A DNA stretch of 64,000 bases from assembly GCA_963811585.1 (NCBI GenBank), contig CAWERR010000006.1:868001-932000 (forward strand), read 5' to 3'. The notes below the pieces were generated by a model. It worked only from the letters and a program-made list of their open reading frames with translations. It had not been told where the DNA came from and ran no database searches. This stretch comes from JACDHG01 sp963811585. GTDB lineage: Bacteria; Actinomycetota; Actinomycetes; Propionibacteriales; Nocardioidaceae. Positions 49,727-59,148 of the stretch are shown one piece after another (within the stretch, counting starts at the first letter, position 1; every line of letters begins with the position of its first letter). Position numbers and translations under genes: made by a program.

Positions 49727-50674
49727 TCAGGGAGTGAGGACGACCTTGCCGCCAGCGTGGCCGCCGGCCACTAGGGCGAGTGCGGCTACCGCCTCTTCGA
49801 ATGGGAACGATGCGGCCACAGTGACGTCGAACCTGTCATGTGCTGCGAGCTCAGTGAGCACCAGGCGGGCACGGCTGCGGATGTCTTCGCCCGGGTCGGC
49901 CCCGGGCCCGTTGCCGAGCAGTTGGATGGCCTCCTGTGGCGCCCGATCGAACGCGGCGATCGTGGCGATGCGCTGCCGGTCACGGACGAGCTCGAGGGAG
50001 ACGTCGACCGCTTCGTCCGTGCCGATCGTGTCGAGTGCAACGTCGATACCGTTCGGTGCGGCCTCGCGCACGCGATCCGCTAGCCCGCCGCCATACGCGA
50101 CCGGCGTGATCTCGTACCTGCGCAGCGCCTCGTGGCGTCTCTCGCTGGCGGTGCCGACTACCTGGGCACCACGACCGATGACCAGTTGCGCGGCGGCTAA
50201 CCCCACGCCCCCCGAAACCCCGTGGATGAGCACCGTGTCCGCCGCTGTGACTTCAGTCGCCTCGACGAGGTGGTACGCCGCCGCGCCGGTCACTGTCATG
50301 CCGGCCGCCTGCTCCCAGCTGAGGTTGTCGGGCTTGGGGAAAACATCGGCCGCGGGCACCGTAACGCGAGCGGCCCAGCCACCCGAGATGCTGCACGCGA
50401 TGACCTCGTCACCATCCGACAGCGGCCCGGCCAACCCCATGGCGCCAGCACCGAGAGCGCTCACCACCCCGGCCACCTCGGACCCGAGATGCAGCGGCAG
50501 CTTCGACTCGTCGCTGCCAAACATTCCGCTGTAGCGCTTGGCGTCGTACCGGTTGATCCCGGCCGCCTTGACGTCGATGGTGACCTCACCTGGCTGCGGT
50601 GCGGGGACCTCGATCTCAATGACAGACAGGACTTCTGGACCGCCATACGCGGTAGCAACAACTGCCTTGGTCAT
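49727..50674 (-). CDS. NADP-dependent medium-chain oxidoreductase (quinone oxidoreductase-like)
   Basis: The 315-residue protein is of the zinc-independent MDR type: KAVVATAYGGPEVLSVIEIE at the N-terminus, and VLIHGVSGGVGLAAAQLVIG for nucleotide binding. No structural zinc cysteine lobe is evident. Such enzymes reduce quinones or enals. The ATG at 50674 is used. It diverges from the exonuclease gene by about 50 bp and converges with the Gfo/Idh gene. Confidence 0.88.
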   Translation of the reverse strand: MTKAVVATAYGGPEVLSVIEIEVPAPQPGEVTIDVKAAGINRYDAKRYSGMFGSDESKLPLHLGSEVAGVVSALGAGAMGLAGPLSDGDEVIACSISGGWAARVTVPAADVFPKPDNLSWEQAAGMTVTGAAAYHLVEATEVTAADTVLIHGVSGGVGLAAAQLVIGRGAQVVGTASERRHEALRRYEITPVAYGGGLADRVREAAPNGIDVALDTIGTDEAVDVSLELVRDRQRIATIAAFDRAPQEAIQLLGNGPGADPGEDIRSRARLVLTELAAHDRFDVTVAASFPFEEAVAALALVAGGHAGGKVVLTP

Positions 50675-50725
50675 GCCTTCTCAACCGATCTGCCGGTGGC
50701 CTGATTCCCACGGTAGGTTCGAGCG

Positions 50726-51514
50726 GTGCGTCTCGCCACCTGGAACGTCAACTCCATCCGCGCGCGGATCGACCGCGTCGTCAGCTGGCTGGAACGTCAA
50801 GACATCGACGTGGCCACGCTGCAGGAGACGAAGTGCCGTGACGACCAGTTCCCGGAAGATCAGATCAGAGAGCTCGGGTACGACGTCGCACACCACGGTC
50901 TCTCGGCGTGGAACGGTGTGGCAGTCTTGTCGCGCGTTGGCCTCGACGACGTCGAGGTCGGCTTCCCAGGTCAGCCGACCTGGGGCGACCCGCCGGCTGC
51001 GGAGCCGCGCAGTATCGCCGCGACCTGTGGTGGGGTCCGGGTCTGGAGCTTGTACATCCCCAATGGCCGCACCCTCGACGATCCGCACTATGCCTACAAG
51101 CTCGATTGGCTCGATCGGCTCCGGGCGGCGGCCGCAGACTGGCTCCTCGACGACCCGCAGGCGCTGATCATGCTGACCGGTGACTGGAACATTGCGCCCT
51201 TCGACGAGGATGTGTGGGACATGAGCGTTTTCGCGCGATCAACCCATGTGTCCGAGCCGGAGCGGGCTGCCTTCCGGGCGATCGTCGACACGGGGTACGC
51301 CGACGTCGTACGACCGTATGCTCCGGGACCGGAGGTCTACACCTACTGGGACTACACCCGGCTGCGGTTCCCGCGTCGCGAAGGCATGCGGATCGACTTC
51401 GCGCTCGCCAGCCGAGCGCTTGCGGCGCGCGTCACCCATGCCGAGATCGATCGCCAGGAACGCAAGGGGAAGGGGGCCAGTGACCACGCGCCCGTCATCG
51501 TCGAGATCGCCTGA
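50726..51514 (+). CDS. xth: Exodeoxyribonuclease III
   Basis: The 262-residue AP endonuclease/3' exonuclease shows TWNVNSIRARI, Glu34 in LQETKC, D153 and N155 in TGDWNIAP, and D253-H254 in SDHAPV, all metal or catalytic residues of the ExoIII family. It repairs abasic sites. The start is GTG 50726. The downstream glycosyltransferase starts inside its last 35 bases if the GTG at 51480 is used. Confidence 0.95.
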   Translation: MRLATWNVNSIRARIDRVVSWLERQDIDVATLQETKCRDDQFPEDQIRELGYDVAHHGLSAWNGVAVLSRVGLDDVEVGFPGQPTWGDPPAAEPRSIAATCGGVRVWSLYIPNGRTLDDPHYAYKLDWLDRLRAAAADWLLDDPQALIMLTGDWNIAPFDEDVWDMSVFARSTHVSEPERAAFRAIVDTGYADVVRPYAPGPEVYTYWDYTRLRFPRREGMRIDFALASRALAARVTHAEIDRQERKGKGASDHAPVIVEIA

Positions 51515-53300
51515 CGTGCTTGACGAAGCAGCCCCCGCACCCAGGGCAACGGAGACCGTCGGAGACAGGCCCGAGTCACCGCCGCAGACACCTGACCGGA
51601 TCCGCTTGTTGATGAACGGTGATGGCGCCTGGTACGCCGCCGGCGTGGTCCTCGGGGCAGTCCTGATCGTTGCGACCGCGATCAGGCAGCCCTACAGCTA
51701 CGATGAGCTGACTCAGATCACTCCGTATGACAGCGACACAATCGGCGGGATCACCGGCGCCACCCGTCAGCCCCCATTGGACCCGCTGCTGGGGGCGATG
51801 TTTCAGCGCCTGTTCGGTATTGGCCAGTTTCAGCAACGACTAGTGCCCGTGCTCGCGGGCATCGCGACGTTGATCGTGGTGGCGCTGCTGCTCCACCGGA
51901 TGCGTCTCGGGCGCGCCGGCGCGTTCGGCGTTCTGGTGCTAGCGACGGCGCCGCTCATGGTCCGATACAGCGCCTACACGCGCCCGTATGCGCTGACGCT
52001 CTTCTTCATGGTGCTGTTCGTCCTGGCCGCCCACCAGTGGCTCGACCGGCGGAAGCTGCTCTGGCTGGGAGTCGCTCTCGTGGCCGCCGCGGCGCTTCCG
52101 TTCTCACGGGTGCCCGAACCCACGGCGTTCTTGGCGACGACGCCAGTCATCCTGGCTTGGTTAACCATTCGTCGCCGCTACTCCTGGCCGCAGACCCTGC
52201 CGCTCATCGCGATCAGCGCAGGAGCACTCTTCTTCGTCGCGATCCCGTTGTACCGAACGCTCGCGTCCGAGGCGGATGCCTTCTACGATGCCAGCCCGTC
52301 AGGGTTCGTCGACCGCTTCGGCGGCGGGGTTGAGGAGATCGTCATCTTCACTGGCCCCATGCTCGCGTCCTGGCTCACGTGGTGGCCGATCACAGTGCTC
52401 CTCATCATCGCCGCGTTGGTACTTCGCGAGCCGCGGCGCTGGCTGTTCGGGTCGCCGTTCTGGCTGCCGCTGTTGGCGGCCCCGATTGCGTTCCTGCTGG
52501 GATACCACTTCCTGAATCCGTGGTCATTCGAAGCCATCCCCTACCGGGCTCGATCGGCGTACTTCTTCTTGCCTGCTTACATTCTCATCATCGTGGCTCT
52601 TGCCTATGTCGCGCTCAACGGCAAGGCCGTCTCGTCACGACTCAAGGTGGCTTTGACGGTGCTTCTCGGCGCGGCGCTGCTCGGCCAGCTGCCCGCCACC
52701 GCCGACGTCGTGCTGCACAATGCAGCCCCCGACTTCGACGACATCTCCAGCGTGCTCACCGAGGACCTGCCCGACGACGCGATTGTGTTGTACGACCGCC
52801 CGACCCCGGTCCCCCAGTCGCGCCAACCCTTCCAAGGGGTTCCGAGGTACATGGGCGACACGCCGTACGTCGAAACCGCGGCCAGACTTGCGACGAACAC
52901 AGAGCGTAGAGACGCGCTGCCCACGCAAGGCCCCGTCTACGTCCTCATCAACGGCCAGTGCGCGTCACCAGGGAGGTGCGAGCCGGACCGCTCCCCCTGG
53001 GAGGAGGACATCCCCGGGTGGAAGCTCATAGCCAAGGTCGAACGATTCACGTTGTACGAACCGACCGACGGTCAGGAAGGTCATGCCGGAGCAGTGGCTG
53101 CGCTGACCGCGTTGGCTGACGCTCTGGGGCCCGAGATGGGCTACTACCTGAGCTACTCGGCTGCTGAGGTTCTGCGACAGGACGGGCATACCGCGGCTGC
53201 TCACGCGGTCATCCGGAAGATGTACGCGCAGACCACTCCCGACCTGGCCCAAGAGATACGTGATATGGCGGAGCAAGAGGAACTCGATCCCTTCGACTGA
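51480..53300 (+). CDS. GT39-like polytopic glycosyltransferase
   Basis: The 606-residue membrane protein has ten or so hydrophobic helices and an early loop motif SYDE (D75, E76), the position of the acidic catalytic pair in ArnT/PMT-type glycosyltransferases, followed later by TRPYALTLFF. These enzymes transfer sugars from lipid carriers to proteins or lipids outside the membrane. GTG 51480 follows AAGGGGG at a good spacing and overlaps xth by 35 bases; GTG 51516 is a shorter alternative. The C-terminal 100 residues are soluble. Confidence 0.82.
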   Translation: MTTRPSSSRSPDVLDEAAPAPRATETVGDRPESPPQTPDRIRLLMNGDGAWYAAGVVLGAVLIVATAIRQPYSYDELTQITPYDSDTIGGITGATRQPPLDPLLGAMFQRLFGIGQFQQRLVPVLAGIATLIVVALLLHRMRLGRAGAFGVLVLATAPLMVRYSAYTRPYALTLFFMVLFVLAAHQWLDRRKLLWLGVALVAAAALPFSRVPEPTAFLATTPVILAWLTIRRRYSWPQTLPLIAISAGALFFVAIPLYRTLASEADAFYDASPSGFVDRFGGGVEEIVIFTGPMLASWLTWWPITVLLIIAALVLREPRRWLFGSPFWLPLLAAPIAFLLGYHFLNPWSFEAIPYRARSAYFFLPAYILIIVALAYVALNGKAVSSRLKVALTVLLGAALLGQLPATADVVLHNAAPDFDDISSVLTEDLPDDAIVLYDRPTPVPQSRQPFQGVPRYMGDTPYVETAARLATNTERRDALPTQGPVYVLINGQCASPGRCEPDRSPWEEDIPGWKLIAKVERFTLYEPTDGQEGHAGAVAALTALADALGPEMGYYLSYSAAEVLRQDGHTAAAHAVIRKMYAQTTPDLAQEIRDMAEQEELDPFD

Positions 53301-53436
53301 CGACGACTGGGTGGCGCTTGCCTGATGTCCGCCCGCGGCTGTCCTATGCCGGGTCCTTTTCGTGGCCTATCGTCGGTGACATCGCACGACCCGTCGCACC
53401 CGCACGCATCCTGCAGTCCATAACCACGATTCGCAC

Positions 53437-55722
53437 ATGATGAAGCGAGACGACATGCCGCAGCACCGTTCGACAACCCGCACACGCGCGGTGCCGAGCG
53501 GATCCTGGACGCAGCGGCTGGCTCGGTTCTCCGCGCTGCATCCGTGGGGAGTCCTGACGCTGTGGGGTCTGGTGCTGGTGGCCTCGGTCATGACCATCGC
53601 CACCTTCCTGGGCTCGGCGCTGACGACGGACGCCAGCATCACGACCCGACCGGACTCCGTTCGAGCAGACGAGCTTCTCTTCACCAACTTCCCTGCTGGC
53701 AACGCCATCGACGAGGCCGTCATCATCCGGTCCGCGGATCTGACGACGGGCGACAAGCCGTTCCAGGACTTCGTCGAGGGGGTCCACTCCTCCATCGCCG
53801 ACTCGGGCGCAACTCAGGCACTCAGTGACCCGTACGCACCAGATGGCGCGAGAGCCATCTCCGAGGACCAGCACGCAGTGGCAATCACCATGATGATGGG
53901 TGACGATCCCGAGGATGGGATCGTTGACGTGCTCGACGAAGTCAGCGCAGCAGACGCAGACCCTGACTTCGAGGTCGCGATCACTGGTGACTTCACGCTC
54001 GACCACGACTTCAACGAACTCGCCGCCCACGACCTGGAGAAGGGTGAGCTGCAGTTCGGGCTCCCTGCCGCAATGGTCGTGCTGCTGCTCGTCTTCGGGG
54101 CCCTTGTTGCCGCGCTGGTCCCGATGGGCATCGCGATCGTCTCGATCGTTGTGGCCGTCGCCGCCTCTGCACTTGTCGGACAGGTTGTCGACCTGTCCTT
54201 CTTCATCGTCAACATGATCACGGCGATGGGACTCGCACTCGGGATCGACTACAGCCTGTTCGTGCTGTCCCGATACCGCGAGGAGCGGCAACGCGGACTT
54301 GCGAAGGTCGACGCCATCGTGGCTACCGGTGGCACGGCAAGCAAGGCCGTCATGTTCAGCGGAAGCGCCTTCGTGGTCGCCTTGTTCGGGCTGCTCCTCG
54401 TGCCGGACACCATCCTGCGCAGCCTGGCGTTCGGCGCGATCATCGTCGGCCTGATCACCATGGTGGCCGCCCTGACCTTGCTCCCGTCGATCCTGGCGTT
54501 GCTCGGAGACCGGGTCGACGCACTGCGACTGCCGTTCTTCGGCCGCGAGCACGATGCCGAGAGCCGCTTCTGGACACGGGCTGTCAGTACCGTCGTACGT
54601 CGACCGGGCGCTGCCCTCGCGGCTGGGCTGCTCGTCCTGCTCGCTGCAGCACTGCCAGTGCTGAACCTGAGCACCGGGACTGCTGGTGTCAGCTCACTGC
54701 CGGATTCGACGTACGCCAAGGCCGGCTTCCTGGCCGTTGAGCGCAGTTTCCCCCGCACCGCCGCCTCCGATCCAGCCCAGGTTGTCGTTGCGGGTGACGT
54801 CGCCTCGGCCGACGTGACAGCGGCAATGGACGCACTCGAGGCGTCGGTCGCCGATGACGCCGACTTCGGTACACCCGAGCGCCAGCTCGCACCCAACGGC
54901 GAGGTGGCGCTGATCAGCATTCCGCTGGTGGGCGACGCTAACAACGAGCAGGCGCGACGGGGGCTTGAGCGACTCCGCACCGACCTCATCCCCGCAGCGT
55001 TCGAGGGAACGTCTGCTGAGGTGCTGGTGGGCGGTACGACGGCCGAGAACATGGACTACTCGGACCTGATCAACTACTGGCTACCGATCGTGCTGGCGTT
55101 CGTCCTCGGACTGAGCCTCATCCTCTTGACCGTCGTGTTCCGGTCGATCGTGGTGTCGGCAACCGCCGTCATGCTCAACCTGCTCTCGGTCGGTGCGGCG
55201 TACGGCCTCTTGGTCCTGGTCTTCCAGAAGGGCTATGGCGCTGACTTGTTGGGCTTCCAGCAGGTGGAGCGCGTCGAGGCGTGGGTGCCGGTGTTCCTGT
55301 TTTCGGTGCTGTTCGCCCTGTCGATGGACTACCACGTCTTCCTGCTCACCAGGATCCGAGAGCGCTACACACAAAGTGGCGACACGGTCGATGCAGTCGT
55401 CCACGGGATCGCGGCGACGGGGCGCATCATCACCGGTGCGGCACTGATCATCGTCGTCGTCTTTGCGGGCTTCGCCGCAGGTGATCTGGTGATGTTTCAG
55501 CAGATGGGGTTCGGCGTCGGTGTCGCCCTGCTCCTCGACGCCACGTTGATCCGGATGATCGTCGTGCCGGCGGCCATGACGTTGCTTGGGCGGTGGAACT
55601 GGTACCTGCCGTCGTGGCTCGAATGGCTCCCCGAGCTGCATGTCGAGGGCGATCCAGCGCCGCTCGTCCCCAGCCAGCGCCCGCCCTTGCCGATCGAGCA
55701 CGGCGCCCACGCCAAACGCTAG
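53437..55722 (+). CDS. MMPL/RND-family transporter
   Basis: The 761-residue protein has the MMPL plan: a first transmembrane helix (LWGLVLVASVMTIATFLGSAL), an extracytoplasmic domain, a six-helix bundle (LPAAMVVLLLVFGALVAALV ... MGLALGIDYSLFVLSRYREE, LPSILALLGDRVD), then a second repeat of the same plan ending ALSMDYHVFLLTRIRERYT and LLLDATLIRMIVVPAAMTLLG. In actinobacteria such proteins export lipids or small molecules. The start may be ATG 53437 or the ATG at 53455. A small ABC pair follows, in the same direction. Confidence 0.9.
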   Translation: MMKRDDMPQHRSTTRTRAVPSGSWTQRLARFSALHPWGVLTLWGLVLVASVMTIATFLGSALTTDASITTRPDSVRADELLFTNFPAGNAIDEAVIIRSADLTTGDKPFQDFVEGVHSSIADSGATQALSDPYAPDGARAISEDQHAVAITMMMGDDPEDGIVDVLDEVSAADADPDFEVAITGDFTLDHDFNELAAHDLEKGELQFGLPAAMVVLLLVFGALVAALVPMGIAIVSIVVAVAASALVGQVVDLSFFIVNMITAMGLALGIDYSLFVLSRYREERQRGLAKVDAIVATGGTASKAVMFSGSAFVVALFGLLLVPDTILRSLAFGAIIVGLITMVAALTLLPSILALLGDRVDALRLPFFGREHDAESRFWTRAVSTVVRRPGAALAAGLLVLLAAALPVLNLSTGTAGVSSLPDSTYAKAGFLAVERSFPRTAASDPAQVVVAGDVASADVTAAMDALEASVADDADFGTPERQLAPNGEVALISIPLVGDANNEQARRGLERLRTDLIPAAFEGTSAEVLVGGTTAENMDYSDLINYWLPIVLAFVLGLSLILLTVVFRSIVVSATAVMLNLLSVGAAYGLLVLVFQKGYGADLLGFQQVERVEAWVPVFLFSVLFALSMDYHVFLLTRIRERYTQSGDTVDAVVHGIAATGRIITGAALIIVVVFAGFAAGDLVMFQQMGFGVGVALLLDATLIRMIVVPAAMTLLGRWNWYLPSWLEWLPELHVEGDPAPLVPSQRPPLPIEHGAHAKR

Positions 55723-55813
55723 GCAGACGATTCGAAAGGCGGCAAACCCTTCCCATTCTGGCCGCGCTGCTGGCAGGCTGGGCGCACGTAGATCCCCGAG
55801 GGGGGGAGGGACG

Positions 55814-56554
55814 ATGCCAACTGAAGACGGCGCGGTCGTCGTGGCAAGCGACATCTCGCGCGTGTACGGCGAGGGCGACACCGCAGTGCACGCGCTGCGG
55901 GGCGTATCTCTCGAGATCGGCCGCGGCAAGCTGACGGCGGTCATGGGACCGTCCGGCTCCGGTAAGTCGACGCTCATGCACATCCTGGCCGGCCTCGACA
56001 GGCCGACCAGCGGCGACGTGTCGATCGGAGGGACGACGATCACGAAGCTCGGCGACACCGCGCTGACCAAACTGAGGCGCACCCACATCGGGTTCGTCTT
56101 CCAGTTCTTCAACCTGCTGCCGATGCTGACCGCGAAGGAGAACATCACCCTGCCGCTGACGATCGCCGGAGTGAAGCTCGACACGGAGTGGTTCAAGACG
56201 TTGATCGACAAGGTCGGCCTTTCCGACCGGATGACGCACCGTCCTGCCGAGCTCTCGGGCGGCCAGCAGCAGCGCGTCGCCATCGCCCGCGCCCTCGTCT
56301 CGCGGCCGACCGTGGTCTTCGCCGACGAACCGACCGGAAACCTCGACTCTGCGACCAGCCTCGAGATCCTCGACCTCATGCGCGAGTCGGTCGACGAGCT
56401 CGGCCAGACCACTGTCATGGTCACCCACGACGCCCGCGCCGCGGCCATCGCCGACCGGATCCTGTTCCTGGACGACGGCCTGATCGTGCGCGACATGCCT
56501 CGCTCCGAGCCGCATGCCGTGATCGAGGCGATGGAGGAGCTCGCAGCCCGATGA
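55814..56554 (+). CDS. ABC transporter ATP-binding protein (MacB/LolD type)
   Basis: The 246-residue ATPase has Walker A GPSGSGKST (45-53), signature ELSGGQQQR and Walker B VVFADEPTGN, with the H-loop in MVTHDARAA. The GGGGGGAGGG before the ATG at 55814 is a strong ribosome site. The stop overlaps the ATG of the permease gene by four bases (56551-56554), so the two subunits are coupled. It is of the MacB-type that partners FtsX-like permeases. Confidence 0.95.
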   Translation: MPTEDGAVVVASDISRVYGEGDTAVHALRGVSLEIGRGKLTAVMGPSGSGKSTLMHILAGLDRPTSGDVSIGGTTITKLGDTALTKLRRTHIGFVFQFFNLLPMLTAKENITLPLTIAGVKLDTEWFKTLIDKVGLSDRMTHRPAELSGGQQQRVAIARALVSRPTVVFADEPTGNLDSATSLEILDLMRESVDELGQTTVMVTHDARAAAIADRILFLDDGLIVRDMPRSEPHAVIEAMEELAAR

Positions 56555-59121
56555 TCCGCTTCGCGCTCAAGAGCCTGTCGGCGCGTAAGTTGCGAACGTC
56601 GCTGACCGCACTCTCAATTGTGCTTGGCGTCGCCATGATGAGCGGCGCCTACGTGCTCACCGACACGATCGACAAGGCGTTCGACGCGATCTTCGTCGAC
56701 TCGTACGCCGGCACGGACGCCGTCGTCACCGGCAAAGATGCCGGGATCAGCTTCGAGGGCGAGTCCGCCCTGCCTCCGCCCATCCCAGAAGAGACCCTGG
56801 AGAGCGTTCGGGCGGTCGATGGTGTCGCAGTCGCTACTGGCTCGGTCCAGGACCTCCAGACAAAGATGCTGCTGCCCGACGGTGAACCAATCGACACTGG
56901 CGGCGCCCCGTCGTTCGCGATCGGTATGGATAGCGCGCCTGAATACGAACGCTTCAACCCGCTCAACCTCATCGACGGACGCTGGCCAAGCGGTGGCGAC
57001 GAGGTCGCCGTAGACGAGGGCGTCGCCGACAATGAGAATCTCGAGCTCGGTGATCGGATTGGCGTCGCCGCTCTCGGCCCGGCGCAGGAGTTCGAGATCG
57101 TCGGCATCGCCAAGTACGGCGACTTGAGCTCCATCGGCGGGGCAACGTTCGCGATCTTCGACGTACCGACAGCGCAAGAGTTGCTGGACAAGCAAGGGCA
57201 ACTCGACTCGGTGCAGGTCGCCGTTGAAGCGGGAACTACGCCCGACCAGATCACGCAGCGAATCCAGTCAGAGCTCGGCGACGACGTCACCGTCCGAACA
57301 GGCGTTGAGGAGGCGGACGAGGCGTCAGGCGAGATCGCCACGTTCACGACGATCATCAGGTACTTCCTGCTCTCGTTCGCAGGGATCGCGCTCTTTGTCG
57401 GAGCGTTCGTCATCTTCAACACGCTCACGATCACAGTCGCTCAACGGATGCGAGAGTTCGCGACCCTGCGCACACTCGGGGCATCGCGCCGACAGGTGCT
57501 GGGGTCCGTCATCCTTGAAGCGCTCGTGATCGGCCTCGGCGCGTCGATCATCGGTCTGTTCGGCGGTCTCGGGCTCGCTGTCGGGCTGAACAAGCTCTTC
57601 CAGTCGCTGAACCTCGACCTACCGCAGACCCAGACAGTCTTCGCAACGCGCACGATCGTCGTCTCGCTCCTCGTCGGCACGCTCGTGACGCTGGTCGCTG
57701 GTCTCTTCCCGGCGATACGCGCGACCCGGGTGCCTCCGATCGCCGCGATCCGGGAGGGCGCGACGATGCCGCGAGGAAGGTTCGCGCGCTTCACGCCGTA
57801 CATCGCCGCGGTGATCGTGGCGCTTGCAGTCTTCGCGCTCGGCTACGGATCGTTCGCCGAAGCCATCGACATCGGTGACCGATTCAGCCTGCTCGGCGTC
57901 GGCGTTCTCGCGCTGTTCATCGGCGTCGCGATGCTGTCGTCGCGGCTGGTGCGTCCGCTCGTGCGGGTCGTGGGCATCCCGGCCCGCCACCTCGGCGGCG
58001 CTGCCGGCACCCTCGCCGAGGGCAACGCACAGCGCAATCCCGGCCGTACGGCCGCGACTGCAGCGGCGTTGATGATCGGAATCGCCCTGGTGACCTTCGT
58101 TTCCGTCCTGGCGCAGGGCCTTCGCGTCTCGAACAGCGACGCGATCGAAAGGCAGATTCAGAGCGACTTGCTCATCACCTCGCAGGACGGCTACTCCGAG
58201 TTCCCGGCCGCGGTGGGTGACGCCGTCGAGGATGTCGAGGGCGTCGAGACGGTGAGCAACGTCCGCCAGGACATTGCGAAGATTGACGGCGACGGTGGCG
58301 GTCTGACCGGCCTCGACGAGCAAATCACCCAGGCCTACGACTTCCGGTGGGAGGAGGGGTCGGACGACGTGCTCACGCAACTGGGGGACGACGGGGCGGT
58401 GCTACCGAACAACGTCGCCGAGGACCACGATCTTGCCGTGGGCGACCCCTTCGAGGTGCTCACCCCGGAACGAGAGCCGGTAGAGTTTGTCGTTCTCGGC
58501 ATCTATGAGGGCAGCCCGTTCTATCCGCTGCTCGGCACGGCGAGCATCTCGCAGCAGGCGTTCGACGAGCTCTACGATCGGCCGCGCAACCGCTTCACTC
58601 TGCTGAACACGACGGGAGACGAGGCGGCAGTGAGGGCGAACGTCGAGACCGCACTCGAGCCCTTCCCCGACACCCGCATCCAGACGCGCCCGGAGTGGAT
58701 CGACAAGGAGGACCAGGAGTTCCAGCAGTTCCTGGTGCTGCTCTACGTCCTGCTCGCCCTGTCGGTGATCATCAGCCTCTTCGGCATGGTCAACACTCTC
58801 GCGTTGTCGGTCTTTGAGCGCACACGGGAGCTTGGGATGCTGCGTGCGGTGGGGCTGACACGGCGGCAAACGCGGCGGATGATCCGCCACGAGAGCGTGA
58901 TTACTGCACTGATTGGCGCGGCGCTCGGGCTCCCGCTCGGGATCTTCCTGGCGGCACTTGTCGTCCGCTCACTCGCGCAGTTCGACATCCGCTTCGCTCT
59001 GCCGGTCACTCAGTTAGTCGTGCTCGTGATCGTCGCCTTCTTTGCTGGGCTTCTAGCGGCGATTACGCCGGCACGGCGGGCGGCGAAGCTCGACCCGCTT
59101 CGAGCGCTGCAGTACGAGTAA
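56551..59121 (+). CDS. FtsX-like/MacB permease, ABC transporter membrane subunit
   Basis: The 856-residue permease has an N-terminal membrane anchor (LSARKLRTSLTALSIVLGVAMMS), a large extracytoplasmic MacB-PCD domain (residues ~40-265), an FtsX module (TIIRYFLLSFAGIALFVGAFV ... REFATLRTLGASRRQVL), then a second such module at the end (VLLYVLLALSVIISLFGMVNTLALSVFERTRELGMLRAVGLTRRQT ). This double layout matches the lipoprotein/antibiotic export permeases of gram-positive bacteria. It overlaps the ATPase stop codon. Substrate unknown; the MMPL transporter just upstream may be functionally related. Confidence 0.92.
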   Translation: MIRFALKSLSARKLRTSLTALSIVLGVAMMSGAYVLTDTIDKAFDAIFVDSYAGTDAVVTGKDAGISFEGESALPPPIPEETLESVRAVDGVAVATGSVQDLQTKMLLPDGEPIDTGGAPSFAIGMDSAPEYERFNPLNLIDGRWPSGGDEVAVDEGVADNENLELGDRIGVAALGPAQEFEIVGIAKYGDLSSIGGATFAIFDVPTAQELLDKQGQLDSVQVAVEAGTTPDQITQRIQSELGDDVTVRTGVEEADEASGEIATFTTIIRYFLLSFAGIALFVGAFVIFNTLTITVAQRMREFATLRTLGASRRQVLGSVILEALVIGLGASIIGLFGGLGLAVGLNKLFQSLNLDLPQTQTVFATRTIVVSLLVGTLVTLVAGLFPAIRATRVPPIAAIREGATMPRGRFARFTPYIAAVIVALAVFALGYGSFAEAIDIGDRFSLLGVGVLALFIGVAMLSSRLVRPLVRVVGIPARHLGGAAGTLAEGNAQRNPGRTAATAAALMIGIALVTFVSVLAQGLRVSNSDAIERQIQSDLLITSQDGYSEFPAAVGDAVEDVEGVETVSNVRQDIAKIDGDGGGLTGLDEQITQAYDFRWEEGSDDVLTQLGDDGAVLPNNVAEDHDLAVGDPFEVLTPEREPVEFVVLGIYEGSPFYPLLGTASISQQAFDELYDRPRNRFTLLNTTGDEAAVRANVETALEPFPDTRIQTRPEWIDKEDQEFQQFLVLLYVLLALSVIISLFGMVNTLALSVFERTRELGMLRAVGLTRRQTRRMIRHESVITALIGAALGLPLGIFLAALVVRSLAQFDIRFALPVTQLVVLVIVAFFAGLLAAITPARRAAKLDPLRALQYE

Positions 59122-59148
59122 CGCAACTCGCCTGGAGGCGGTCGCCGA